Positions 7,629 through 15,174 of a stretch of DNA of 64,000 nt are shown piece by piece; the first letter of the stretch is position 1; each line of letters starts with the position of its first letter. The DNA lies in assembly GCA_963597615.1 (NCBI GenBank), contig CAVBQS010000050.1, positions 28,666 through 92,665 on the forward strand. The letters are read 5' to 3'. This stretch comes from CAKRJP01 sp963597615. Its GTDB lineage: Bacteria; Bacillota; Clostridia; Lachnospirales; Lachnospiraceae. The notes beneath the pieces are model-generated. The model had not been told where the DNA came from and did not search any database. It saw nothing but the letters and a program-made list of their open reading frames with translations. The position numbers and the translations under genes were made by a program.

Positions 7629-8636
7629 ATGACTATCCGAGAAGAATTGGAAGAAAGAGAGCGGGAATATTTAAGTCCCTATGCGGCTCTTAGTAAAAAT
7701 TCCAAAGGCAGGGAACGGGAGGAAGCTCCTTGTGACATAAGGCCTTGTTTTCAGCGAGACAGAGACCGAATTTTACATTGCAAGTCTTTTCGAAGATTAA
7801 AACAAAAGACCCAAGTCTTTCTAGCTCCCAGTGGAGACCATTATAGAACCAGACTTACCCATACCTTGGAAGTATCTCAGATTGCCAGAACCATAGCAAA
7901 GAGTCTGCATTTAAATGAGGATTTGGTGGAGGCTATTGCCTTGGGCCATGACCTGGGCCATACCCCTTATGGCCATGCAGGGGAGAGGGCTTTAAACCAG
8001 TTACAGAAAAATGGCTTTCGTCACAATGAGCAGAGTATACGAGAGGTTTGTTTCTTAGAAAAAGACGGAAAGGGTTTAAATCTTAGCTGGGAAGTTTTGG
8101 ACGGAATCCTAAATCATAAAACAAAATCGAAGCCCTTTACCTTAGAAGGTCAGGTGGTTCGACTGTCGGATAAGATTGCCTACCTAAATCACGATACTGA
8201 TGATGCTATAAGGGCTGGAATTTTGAAAGAATCAGATTTCCCGACGGCCTACCGCAAAGTTCTGGGGGAGGATATGAAAGAGCGATTAAACACCCTTGTC
8301 CATGACGTTATTACAAACAGTATGGATAAAGCTCAGATTGAAATGTCTCAACCTGTGGCAGAAGCTATGCAGGGCCTTCGAAGTTATATGTTTGCCCATG
8401 TATATACCCATCCCATAGCCAAGGGGGAGGAAGTGAAGGTGGAAAATATGATCACTAATCTATATCAGTATTATGTGGCCCACCCTGAACTTCTTCCGGA
8501 ATTATATCTTCGGGTGACAAAGGAACGGGGAGAACCAGTAGAACAGGCTGTTTGCGACTACATAGCAGGGATGACAGATAATTATGCAGTAATGAAATTC
8601 CAGGAATATTTCGTTCCGGAATCCTGGAAGAAATAA
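7629..8636 (+). CDS. Deoxyguanosinetriphosphate triphosphohydrolase-like HD protein
   Basis: An HD-domain dNTP triphosphohydrolase of the short dGTPase-like class, expected to cut dNTPs to deoxynucleoside and tripolyphosphate in the cytoplasm. Metal ligands are visible as His78 (RLTHTLEVS) and His107-Asp108 in ALGHDLGHTPYGHAGE; RDRDRILHCKSFRRLKQKTQVF is the family N-terminal signature. I choose the ATG at 7629 (335 aa, GGGAGGCGG just upstream, family-like start MTIREELEERE). A longer in-frame start at 7560 also has GGAGGGAG before it and would add 23 hydrophobic residues; that segment lies in a hairpin. Confidence 0.85.
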   Translation: MTIREELEEREREYLSPYAALSKNSKGREREEAPCDIRPCFQRDRDRILHCKSFRRLKQKTQVFLAPSGDHYRTRLTHTLEVSQIARTIAKSLHLNEDLVEAIALGHDLGHTPYGHAGERALNQLQKNGFRHNEQSIREVCFLEKDGKGLNLSWEVLDGILNHKTKSKPFTLEGQVVRLSDKIAYLNHDTDDAIRAGILKESDFPTAYRKVLGEDMKERLNTLVHDVITNSMDKAQIEMSQPVAEAMQGLRSYMFAHVYTHPIAKGEEVKVENMITNLYQYYVAHPELLPELYLRVTKERGEPVEQAVCDYIAGMTDNYAVMKFQEYFVPESWKK

Positions 8637-8702
8637 AGATTTAAAATAGATTTCTTTTGACACTTTTCACAAATTCACTTCTAAGATTTTGTGGCTATTT
8701 CC

Positions 8703-8726
8703 AAAATTGATATCGTTACCAATTTT
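8703..8726. promoter_or_regulatory. LacI-family operator (imperfect palindrome) upstream of the regulator gene
   Basis: A 24-bp palindrome centred at 8714/8715, with the core TTGATATCGTTACCAA. Ten of twelve positions are symmetric. It closely matches the perfect palindrome at 9875-9896 and sits four bases upstream of the -35 box of the lacI-type gene, which points to autoregulation. Confidence 0.8.
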
Positions 8727-8730
8727 CTCT

Positions 8731-8759
8731 TTGACAAATAAAAAATTCAGAGTTATTCT
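8731..8759 (+). promoter_or_regulatory. Promoter of LacI-family regulator
   Basis: TTGACA at 8731-8736 and TATTCT at 8754-8759 with a 17-bp spacer, directly downstream of the operator. Confidence 0.75.
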
Positions 8760-8804
8760 GAACTTGCAAAGGGGATAACCCATAAGAAAGTAAGGTGATA
8801 AAAA

Positions 8805-9812
8805 TTGGCAACGATATCAGATGTTGCAAAACTATCAGGCTTATCAGTTTCAACGGTATCCAGAGTCATTAATAATAAACCCCATGTATCAGAGGAGAAG
8901 ATGCGACGGGTAAAGGAAGCTATGGACGCTTTAGGTTACAGTCCGCTGCAGGCGGCCAGGCAGATGCGAGGTTCCGGTTCAGGAAATATTGCTGTAGCAG
9001 TTCCCACCATTACCAATAGTTTTTTTGCATATTTGGTGGACTCTATTGAGAAAACCTGCAGAAATTACAATTACCGTACACTGATTACCCAGACCTACGG
9101 AAGAAAGGACAGAGAAGAAGAGGCCATGGAGCTGGTTCGAATGCACCATGCAGACGGCATTATCCTCTGTGCCATTGAAAATGACTGGGACAAGTTAAAA
9201 AGCTATGAGCAGTATGGAAAGATTGTGGCTTGCAATGAATATAATGAAGATCAAGGTATATCTATGATCTGTGGCAGACAGTATGAAGGTTTTTATAAGG
9301 CTACAGAATACTTGATAAATTCAGGTAGAAGGAAGATTGCCTACTGTACCGGAAGTCACGCAGTTACCATACAGGGCAAGGGCTGTAATATTGACAGTGA
9401 CAGATATGCAGGATTTATGGAAGCCTTGGCCGGGTACCAGATGGCTCCCAAAGCCGGATGGCTATTTACAAAGGTTGGATCTTTGGAGGATGGCCGCAAG
9501 ATTATGAGACAGATCCTTCAGCTTACAGACAAGCCTGATGCGGTGATAGCAGGAAGCGATGAGGTGGCTGCAGGAATGGTAATGGAAGCGCTTGATAAAG
9601 GGATTCGGATTCCAGAGGACATTGCCATTATGGGGGTGGATGATCAACCGATAGCATCTATTCTTCAGGTGCCACTGACCACTATCCGTCAGCCGGTACA
9701 GACCGAAGGGGAATATGCTGCCAAGGAGATGATACGAAAGCTGACCCAGGAGGCAGAAGATGCCAAGCGAGTGGAACTGGATCTGGAATTGATTGTGAGA
9801 CATTCTGCATAG
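8805..9812 (+). CDS. LacI-family transcriptional regulator of the PTS/GH13 operon
   Basis: A repressor-type regulator. The N-terminal helix-turn-helix ATISDVAKLSGLSVSTVSRVI is followed by a hinge containing SPLQAARQMRG and a periplasmic-binding-protein-like effector domain (PDAVIAGSDEVAAGMVMEAL, GVDDQPIASILQVPLTTIRQP). Translation starts at TTG 8805, preceded by AAGGTGAT; the invariant ATISDVAK motif right after it supports this start. The gene stands immediately upstream of a mannose-family PTS operon, and near-identical palindromes lie before both transcription units. It therefore very likely represses the operon and itself, released by a sugar or sugar phosphate (inference). Confidence 0.9.
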   Translation: MATISDVAKLSGLSVSTVSRVINNKPHVSEEKMRRVKEAMDALGYSPLQAARQMRGSGSGNIAVAVPTITNSFFAYLVDSIEKTCRNYNYRTLITQTYGRKDREEEAMELVRMHHADGIILCAIENDWDKLKSYEQYGKIVACNEYNEDQGISMICGRQYEGFYKATEYLINSGRRKIAYCTGSHAVTIQGKGCNIDSDRYAGFMEALAGYQMAPKAGWLFTKVGSLEDGRKIMRQILQLTDKPDAVIAGSDEVAAGMVMEALDKGIRIPEDIAIMGVDDQPIASILQVPLTTIRQPVQTEGEYAAKEMIRKLTQEAEDAKRVELDLELIVRHSA

Positions 9813-9830
9813 AAAGTAATACAAATTTAT

Positions 9831-9865
9831 AAAAAAATACCAGTGCAAATCAGGTGCTGGTTTTT
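9831..9865 (+). terminator. Probable terminator of the regulator gene
   Basis: An A run and ACCAG (9839-9843) pair with CTGGT and a T run (9857-9865) around a 13-base loop. The stem is weak, but the position between gene end and operator fits. Confidence 0.45.
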
Positions 9866-9874
9866 AAAAGGACC

Positions 9875-9896
9875 AAATTGGTATCGATACCAATTT
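9875..9896. promoter_or_regulatory. Perfect LacI-family operator upstream of the PTS operon
   Basis: A perfect 22-bp palindrome, core TTGGTATCGATACCAA, centred at 9885/9886 and about 45 bp before the IIB start codon. It matches the operator at 8703-8726. Confidence 0.88.
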
Positions 9897-9940
9897 TGAG
9901 AGAAAACAAAAATAAATTATTTTCAAGGAGGAAAAACAAG

Positions 9941-10399
9941 ATGGTAGTATTGGCAAGAATTGATCAGAGACTTATTCACGGGTTGGTAGTGAACCAGTGG
10001 GCACCGGCACTTCAGGTAAAGAGATTTATGGTAGTAGACGATGTGCTTTGCAACAATGAAGATATTAAAGCCAGCATGCGAATGGCAAAACCGGCAGGAA
10101 CAGGGGTATCAGTCATCAGCACAGAAACAGCAATTACTAATTTCAAAGCTGGAAAATATGATGGTCAGCGCGTTTTCGTATTGGTAAAAGAACCAGAAAC
10201 TTTGATTAAGCTCATGGAAGGCGGAGTTGAGATACCAAAGGTTGATCTTGGAATCATTTTCAATGAAGACGGAAGAGAAGCCCTTACAAAATTTGTTGCC
10301 TTAAATGAAAAAGAGAAGGCAGATCTTGAAATTATTAAGAGCAAGGGCGTTCCGGTAGTTATCCAGTATGTGCCTACAGATGCAGAAGAGACATACTAA
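9941..10399 (+). CDS. PTS mannose/fructose/sorbose family IIB component
   Basis: A phosphocarrier domain that passes phosphate from IIA to the incoming sugar. It starts MVVLARIDQRLIHGLVVNQW, where the RLIHG His (residue 13) is the family phosphorylation site, followed by the usual IIB fold (FMVVDDVLCNNEDIKASMRMA, VFVLVKEPETLIKLMEGGV). The ATG at 9941 is preceded by AAGGAGG; an upstream in-frame extension would read through the operator and is rejected. First gene of the IIB-IIC-IID-IIA-GH13 operon. Confidence 0.93.
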   Translation: MVVLARIDQRLIHGLVVNQWAPALQVKRFMVVDDVLCNNEDIKASMRMAKPAGTGVSVISTETAITNFKAGKYDGQRVFVLVKEPETLIKLMEGGVEIPKVDLGIIFNEDGREALTKFVALNEKEKADLEIIKSKGVPVVIQYVPTDAEETY

Positions 10400-10426
10400 G
10401 AAGTTGCTTGAGGGAGGAAATTGGTT

Positions 10427-11221
10427 ATGTCAATTATTCAAAATATTTTAATCACTATTTTAGCGGGATATATGACCGTTGACCAAAATGGTCCGGTAGT
10501 CCTGTCCTGGTTTTCTGTAATTGTAGGTATGATTTCCGGACTGATCATGGGAGATATGAATACCGGTCTGGTTATCGGTGGAACCTTTCAGTTAATGTCC
10601 TTAGGTGTTGCAGCTCTTGGAGGAGCTTCTGCACCAAACTATGGACTGGCAACTATCATTGGAACTTTTATTGCAGTCCGTACAGGAACCGGTACAGATG
10701 CAGCCATCGCAGTTGGTTTGCCAGTTGGACTTCTTGCTATCCAGTTGGAAGTTGTTGTACGTATTATAAATAACTTTGTTGCACACAAGATGCAAAATGA
10801 TAACAATGCAGGAAAATGGGGAAGAATGAATCGAGAGGCTTGGCTTGGACCTATCATCTGTTCTCTTCAGACTATGATTCCAACCCTGATTGTTGTATGT
10901 TTTGGAGCAAATGTAGTAAATTTCATTCTTGAATTTATCCCAGAATGGGTAACGAACGGACTTTCCATTGCAGCAGGAATGCTTCCGGTTGTAGGTGTTG
11001 GAATGTTGATGCGCTATATGCCAGTTAAGAAATTCCTTCCCTTCCTTTTGATTGGATTTGTTCTTTCTGCTTATCTTAGCGTTCCGGTACTGGGAATTGC
11101 AATTGTAGGATTTGCAGCAGCATTTTGGTATTTTACAAATGAACTAAAAAAGGCAGAGGCACCGGCACTTGTAACTGTTGGAGCGGCAGCAGATGAGATG
11201 GGGGATGATTTTGATGAGTAA
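10427..11221 (+). CDS. PTS mannose/fructose/sorbose family IIC component (permease)
   Basis: A 264-aa polytopic membrane subunit forming the sugar channel with IID. It contains many hydrophobic segments and the family-typical N-terminal half (MIMGDMNTGLVIGGTFQLMSLGVAALGGASAPNYGLA-like pattern, visible here around residues 44-75). The start is ATG 10427, nine bases after GGGAGG; a TTG six bases earlier is too close to that site. The C-terminal tail is acidic and its stop overlaps the IID start by 8 bp, suggesting translational coupling. Confidence 0.92.
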   Translation: MSIIQNILITILAGYMTVDQNGPVVLSWFSVIVGMISGLIMGDMNTGLVIGGTFQLMSLGVAALGGASAPNYGLATIIGTFIAVRTGTGTDAAIAVGLPVGLLAIQLEVVVRIINNFVAHKMQNDNNAGKWGRMNREAWLGPIICSLQTMIPTLIVVCFGANVVNFILEFIPEWVTNGLSIAAGMLPVVGVGMLMRYMPVKKFLPFLLIGFVLSAYLSVPVLGIAIVGFAAAFWYFTNELKKAEAPALVTVGAAADEMGDDFDE

Positions 11222-12044
11222 TGAATTGAATACAAACCAAGAGGAAAGATACCAGGTAACGAAGAAAGACTTAAGAAAAACCGCAGCAAGATATAACTTC
11301 ATGGCCTGCAACATTTTCAATTATGAATCTCAGATGGGGCCGGCTGTGTCATGGGCAATGGCTCCGGTACTTCGAAAGATCTATAAAAAAGATGAGGAGT
11401 ACAAAGAGGCTTTAAATAATCATTTTAACTACTTTAACTCTACAACCATTATGTCCAGCGTGATTTTAGGAGCAACCCTTGCCATTGAGGAAAAAGATGG
11501 AATCGAAGCAAAAGAAACGGTTCAGTCTTTAAAAACCAGTTTAATGGGACCCTTTGCAGGTGTAGGAGATACTCTAGTATGGGTTCTGTGGCCAACTATT
11601 ATGGGATCAATTTCAGGATATATGGCCCAGCAGGGAAATCCCCTTGGAGCTATTATCTGGTTTATCTGTAACATCGCTTTCTGGTTTGTAAAATCCAAAT
11701 TTTTTGAGATCGGTTATAAATCAGGAACAAAGATGATCACAGAATTGGGACAGAAATTGACTGCATTTACAGAAGCAGCATCCATTATGGGACTTAGTGT
11801 AGTAGGGGCCTTAATTGCAACCTCTGTAAAGGTCCAGACGGCACTTAACTTTAAAGTAGGGGAAGTATCTTTAGCTTTGCAGACAGATATTTTAGATCAG
11901 ATTATGCCTGCCCTGCTTCCGGTACTTTTAACAGCCCTGGTGTATAAGCTTCTTGGAAATAAGAAGTGGACACCTACAAAATTAATCCTTTTAATTATTT
12001 TTATTTCTTTGGTGTGTTCCTTCTTTGGAATTTTAACTGTATAA
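11214..12044 (+). CDS. PTS mannose/fructose/sorbose family IID component
   Basis: A 276-aa membrane subunit partnering IIC. The hallmarks are TAARYNFMACNIFNYE, MGPAVSWAMAPVLRKIY, the conserved HFNYFNSTT and GPFAGVGDTLVWVLWPT motifs, and a cluster of hydrophobic C-terminal helices. The ATG at 11214 lies inside the end of the IIC gene. In this PTS family the IIC/IID pair transports hexoses such as mannose, glucose, fructose or sorbose, and in some Firmicutes larger glycans. Confidence 0.93.
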   Translation: MSNELNTNQEERYQVTKKDLRKTAARYNFMACNIFNYESQMGPAVSWAMAPVLRKIYKKDEEYKEALNNHFNYFNSTTIMSSVILGATLAIEEKDGIEAKETVQSLKTSLMGPFAGVGDTLVWVLWPTIMGSISGYMAQQGNPLGAIIWFICNIAFWFVKSKFFEIGYKSGTKMITELGQKLTAFTEAASIMGLSVVGALIATSVKVQTALNFKVGEVSLALQTDILDQIMPALLPVLLTALVYKLLGNKKWTPTKLILLIIFISLVCSFFGILTV

Positions 12045-12069
12045 GAAAAGAAAGGTCTGGTACATAGAT

Positions 12070-12486
12070 ATGAAAAGAATTTTAGTTACAGCATCCCATC
12101 ACAAGATGGCAGAGGGCTTAAAAGATACATTGGCTTTTATCTCAGGTGGAGACCAAGAAATCATTGCACTTTCCGCTTATCTGGATAATCAGCCGGTAGG
12201 GGAGGCAGTGGAACAATTAATGAGTGGCTTTGAGGCGGAAGACGAAATCGTGATTTTAACAGATCTTACAGCCGGCAGTGTGAATCAGCAATTCTTTAAA
12301 TACAGAAACCGCCCTCACACCCATATTGTAAGTGGTATGAACCTTCCCCTGGCTTTCCAAATTGCAATGGAACCTCAGGAAGACTACATTTCCGTAGAAC
12401 GCATGCGGGAGATTGTGGAAGAATCTAAAAATGAAATTAAGTACGTAAATGATATTGTAGATGATGGAGATGAGGAAGATGAGTAA
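12070..12486 (+). CDS. PTS mannose/fructose/sorbose family IIA component
   Basis: A 138-aa phosphoacceptor protein that takes phosphate from HPr. The start MKRILVTASHHKMAEGLKD contains the phosphorylation His (residue 10, in SHH); DEIVILTDLTAGSVNQ and HIVSGMNLPLAFQIA are typical of the fold. IIA is separate from IIB here and comes fourth in the operon. The tail is acidic, and the stop codon overlaps the start of the GH13 gene. Confidence 0.9.
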   Translation: MKRILVTASHHKMAEGLKDTLAFISGGDQEIIALSAYLDNQPVGEAVEQLMSGFEAEDEIVILTDLTAGSVNQQFFKYRNRPHTHIVSGMNLPLAFQIAMEPQEDYISVERMREIVEESKNEIKYVNDIVDDGDEEDE

Positions 12487-14164
12487 TAAAGACACAGCAT
12501 GGTGGAAAAAAAGTGTAGTATACCAGGCATACCCCAAAAGCTTTAAGGACTCTAATGGCGATGGTGTAGGGGATTTAAACGGTATTACCATGAAACTTCC
12601 TTATTTGGAAAAATTGGGAATAGATGTCATTTGGCTAAATCCAATTTTTAAGTCTCCTCAGGTGGATAATGGTTATGATATTTCTGATTATTTCCAGATT
12701 GAACCAAGCCTTGGAAGTATGGAAGATTTTGATAGGCTTCTTTCGGAAGCCCATAAAAGAGGGATTAAGATTATTTTAGACCTAGTGGTAAATCATACTT
12801 CTGACAAGCATCATTGGTTTGAAGAAGCAAAGAAAAGCAAGGACAATCCTTATCATGATTATTATATTTGGAAGGATGAAGTGCCAAATAACTGGGGGTC
12901 TAGTTTTGGAGGGTCTACCTGGGAGTATGTAGAGGAAGTGGGACAGTATTATCTCCATCTATTTGCAAAAGGACAGCCGGACTTAAACTGGGAAAATCCA
13001 AAAGTGCGGGAAGAAGTCTATGATATTCTTAGATTCTGGTTTGATAAGGGAATCGATGGCTTCCGTATGGATGTGATTACCCTGATCTCAAAAGATCCAG
13101 CATATCCTGACGGACCTATAATACAGAACAAGGCTTATGGAAGCTATTATGCAGGTTGTGCCAGTGGCCCTAGAGTTCATGAGTTTCTTAAGGAAATGAA
13201 TGAAAAGGTCTTAAGCAAATACGATATTATGACGGTAGGGGAGGCTCCTCACACCAGCGCTGATGAAGCGGTTCCTTATACAGCAGCAGACAGAAAGGAA
13301 CTGAATATGGTCTTTCATTTTGATCATATGCATTTGGACTACAATGAAAATGGGAAATATGCCAAGACCAGGGTGAAGCTTACAGACTTTAAAAAAGTCA
13401 TGACCCAGTGGCAGGAAACCATGTATGCTTGTAATGGATGGAATAGTCTTTACTTAAGTAACCATGATCAGGCAAGAGCAGTTACCAGATTTGGAAATGA
13501 AAGTAAAGAATACCGGGTGATTTCGGCAAAAATGCTTGGAACGGTGCTTCATATGATGCAGGGAACTCCTTACATTTATGAGGGAGAAGAGCTGGGAATG
13601 ACCAATGCCTTTTTTGATAAAATCGAAGATTACCGGGATATTGAAGCCTTGGATATTTTCAAGGATTTTACCCAAAGAAAAGGATTTTCTGCCAAAGATA
13701 CTTTAGAACTTCTAAGACTGAAATCCAGAGACAATGCCAGAACACCAATGCAGTGGGATGATTCGAAAAACGCAGGATTTACAGATGGAACCCCTTGGAT
13801 CAATGTAATTGAAAATTATAAAGTGATTAATGCAAAAGCCTGTATAGAGGACCTAGATTCTGTATTTTATTACTATCAAAAACTAATAAAACTGCGCCAT
13901 GAAATGCCAATCATCACAGAAGGCCAGTATAAATTACTAGACCCAGACAATGAAAAGATATATACTTACCTGAGAGAAGGGGAAGATGAGACCTTGGTGG
14001 TAGTAGCTAACTTTACAGATGAAACTATCTCCTACGAGGTGGATGAGAAGGTGCAGGCAAGAGAGAGCCGTCTTGTAATTAGCAATTATAAAGATGCACC
14101 GGAAAAATTTACCAATCATTTAACCTTAAAACCCTATGCAGTTTATGTGTATCATATAAAATAA
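12479..14164 (+). CDS. GH13 alpha-glucosidase, oligo-1,6-glucosidase type
   Basis: A cytoplasmic retaining alpha-glucosidase of about 561 aa. The catalytic residues are visible: nucleophile Asp198 in GFRMDVI, acid/base Glu255 in TVGEAPHT, and Asp330 in SNHDQAR. The domain starts WWKKSVVYQAYPKSFKDSNG, as in MalL. Val199 directly after the nucleophile is the residue associated with alpha-1,6 specificity in the GH13_31 group (established knowledge). Translation starts at ATG 12479, overlapping the IIA stop by 8 bp. As PTS import usually phosphorylates sugars, the enzyme may act on a phosphorylated disaccharide or on one imported by another route. TreC-type trehalose-6-phosphate hydrolase (GH13_29) is a less likely alternative. 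Confidence 0.88.
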   Translation: MSNKDTAWWKKSVVYQAYPKSFKDSNGDGVGDLNGITMKLPYLEKLGIDVIWLNPIFKSPQVDNGYDISDYFQIEPSLGSMEDFDRLLSEAHKRGIKIILDLVVNHTSDKHHWFEEAKKSKDNPYHDYYIWKDEVPNNWGSSFGGSTWEYVEEVGQYYLHLFAKGQPDLNWENPKVREEVYDILRFWFDKGIDGFRMDVITLISKDPAYPDGPIIQNKAYGSYYAGCASGPRVHEFLKEMNEKVLSKYDIMTVGEAPHTSADEAVPYTAADRKELNMVFHFDHMHLDYNENGKYAKTRVKLTDFKKVMTQWQETMYACNGWNSLYLSNHDQARAVTRFGNESKEYRVISAKMLGTVLHMMQGTPYIYEGEELGMTNAFFDKIEDYRDIEALDIFKDFTQRKGFSAKDTLELLRLKSRDNARTPMQWDDSKNAGFTDGTPWINVIENYKVINAKACIEDLDSVFYYYQKLIKLRHEMPIITEGQYKLLDPDNEKIYTYLREGEDETLVVVANFTDETISYEVDEKVQARESRLVISNYKDAPEKFTNHLTLKPYAVYVYHIK

Positions 14165-14165
14165 T

Positions 14166-14204
14166 AAAATTAAGTCATGGCCTGAAAGGTTGTGACTTAA
14201 TTTT
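14166..14204 (+). terminator. Terminator of the PTS/GH13 operon
   Basis: A perfect 12-bp stem, AAAATTAAGTCA/TGACTTAATTTT (14166-14177 and 14193-14204), with a 15-base loop. The T run is part of the stem. Confidence 0.85.
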
Positions 14205-14238
14205 GCTGTCAAGAAATACTAGAAGAAGGAGCAAGTAT

Positions 14239-15087
14239 ATGGGAGAAGATAAGAAGATTCAGTTATTGGCATTGGATGTGGACGGAACATTGTTTAACTC
14301 CGATGGAAAGGTGACAAAAGCCTCCATAGAAGCTATTCGGAAGGCCCAGGAAAAGGGCGTGGAGGTTGTATTGGCTTCTGGAAGAGATTATAATGGACTT
14401 CCTTGGAATCAGCTGAAAGAAGTTCCTATAGACTATGTAATCACCAGCAATGGAAGCGCTGTATATCGCACCAAAGATAGGAAGTGTCTAAGGGAAGAAT
14501 GTCTTGATAAGGAGAAGATGATTCCACTATTTGAATTTATCTTAAGCCGGCAGGTTTATTTAAGTGTGTTTATCGATGGGGTGAATTATACTCCGACCCA
14601 GTGTTTCCCTTATGTGGAGCATATGCCTCTTCCGGAGTATGTAAAAAGCCTCCTTAGCAGCAAAGAAAACCGGATAGAGGATCTGATTGGCTATCTCAAG
14701 GATCATGATGCAAAGATTCAGAAGGCTACCTTAAATTTCCAGTACCGGGATGGAGAATATTTTAACCGGGAGGAAGTCAAGAAAAGATTGGAAGCTTGCC
14801 CGGACATTAACCTGGTAGATGGTGGATTTTCAAATCTTGAATTTACGAAAACAGGGGTGTCTAAAGCAACCGGTCTTGGGATGCTTGCAGAGTATTTAGA
14901 TGTGCCTATGGAAACCGTGCTGGCAGTTGGGGATAGTGAGAATGATGTGGAGATGCTTCAGGTAGCAGGCCTTGGGGTGGCTATGGAAAATGCCCTTGAT
15001 TCTGTAAAGGAAGTGGCAGATGATATTACTCTCACCAATGATCAGGAAGGTGTGGCAGCAGTTATTGAAAAATATATCCTTATTTAA
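14239..15087 (+). CDS. Cof-type HAD-IIB phosphatase
   Basis: A sugar-phosphate-type haloacid dehalogenase phosphatase of 282 aa. Motif I is LALDVDGTLFNSDG with the nucleophile Asp, motif II is VVLASGRDY, and motifs III/IV appear as SKATGLGMLAE and AVGDSENDVEML. The Cof cap domain lies between. The ATG at 14239 follows GAAGGAG; longer starts would run into the operon terminator. It probably removes phosphate from sugar phosphates, which fits its place after the PTS operon, but these enzymes are promiscuous. Confidence 0.88.
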   Translation: MGEDKKIQLLALDVDGTLFNSDGKVTKASIEAIRKAQEKGVEVVLASGRDYNGLPWNQLKEVPIDYVITSNGSAVYRTKDRKCLREECLDKEKMIPLFEFILSRQVYLSVFIDGVNYTPTQCFPYVEHMPLPEYVKSLLSSKENRIEDLIGYLKDHDAKIQKATLNFQYRDGEYFNREEVKKRLEACPDINLVDGGFSNLEFTKTGVSKATGLGMLAEYLDVPMETVLAVGDSENDVEMLQVAGLGVAMENALDSVKEVADDITLTNDQEGVAAVIEKYILI

Positions 15088-15174
15088 TTGCATGAAAAGT
15101 TAAAACAAATCGAAAAAAATAAAAGGAAATAAAAGATTTTCGTGGAATATATATAGTGAGGAGCTTTGCAAACT

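Noticed and set aside
9854..9940. Upstream in-frame extension of the PTS IIB gene
   Set aside because: It would translate the palindromic operator; the family-like start MVVLARIDQRLIHG at 9941 has its own AAGGAGG.
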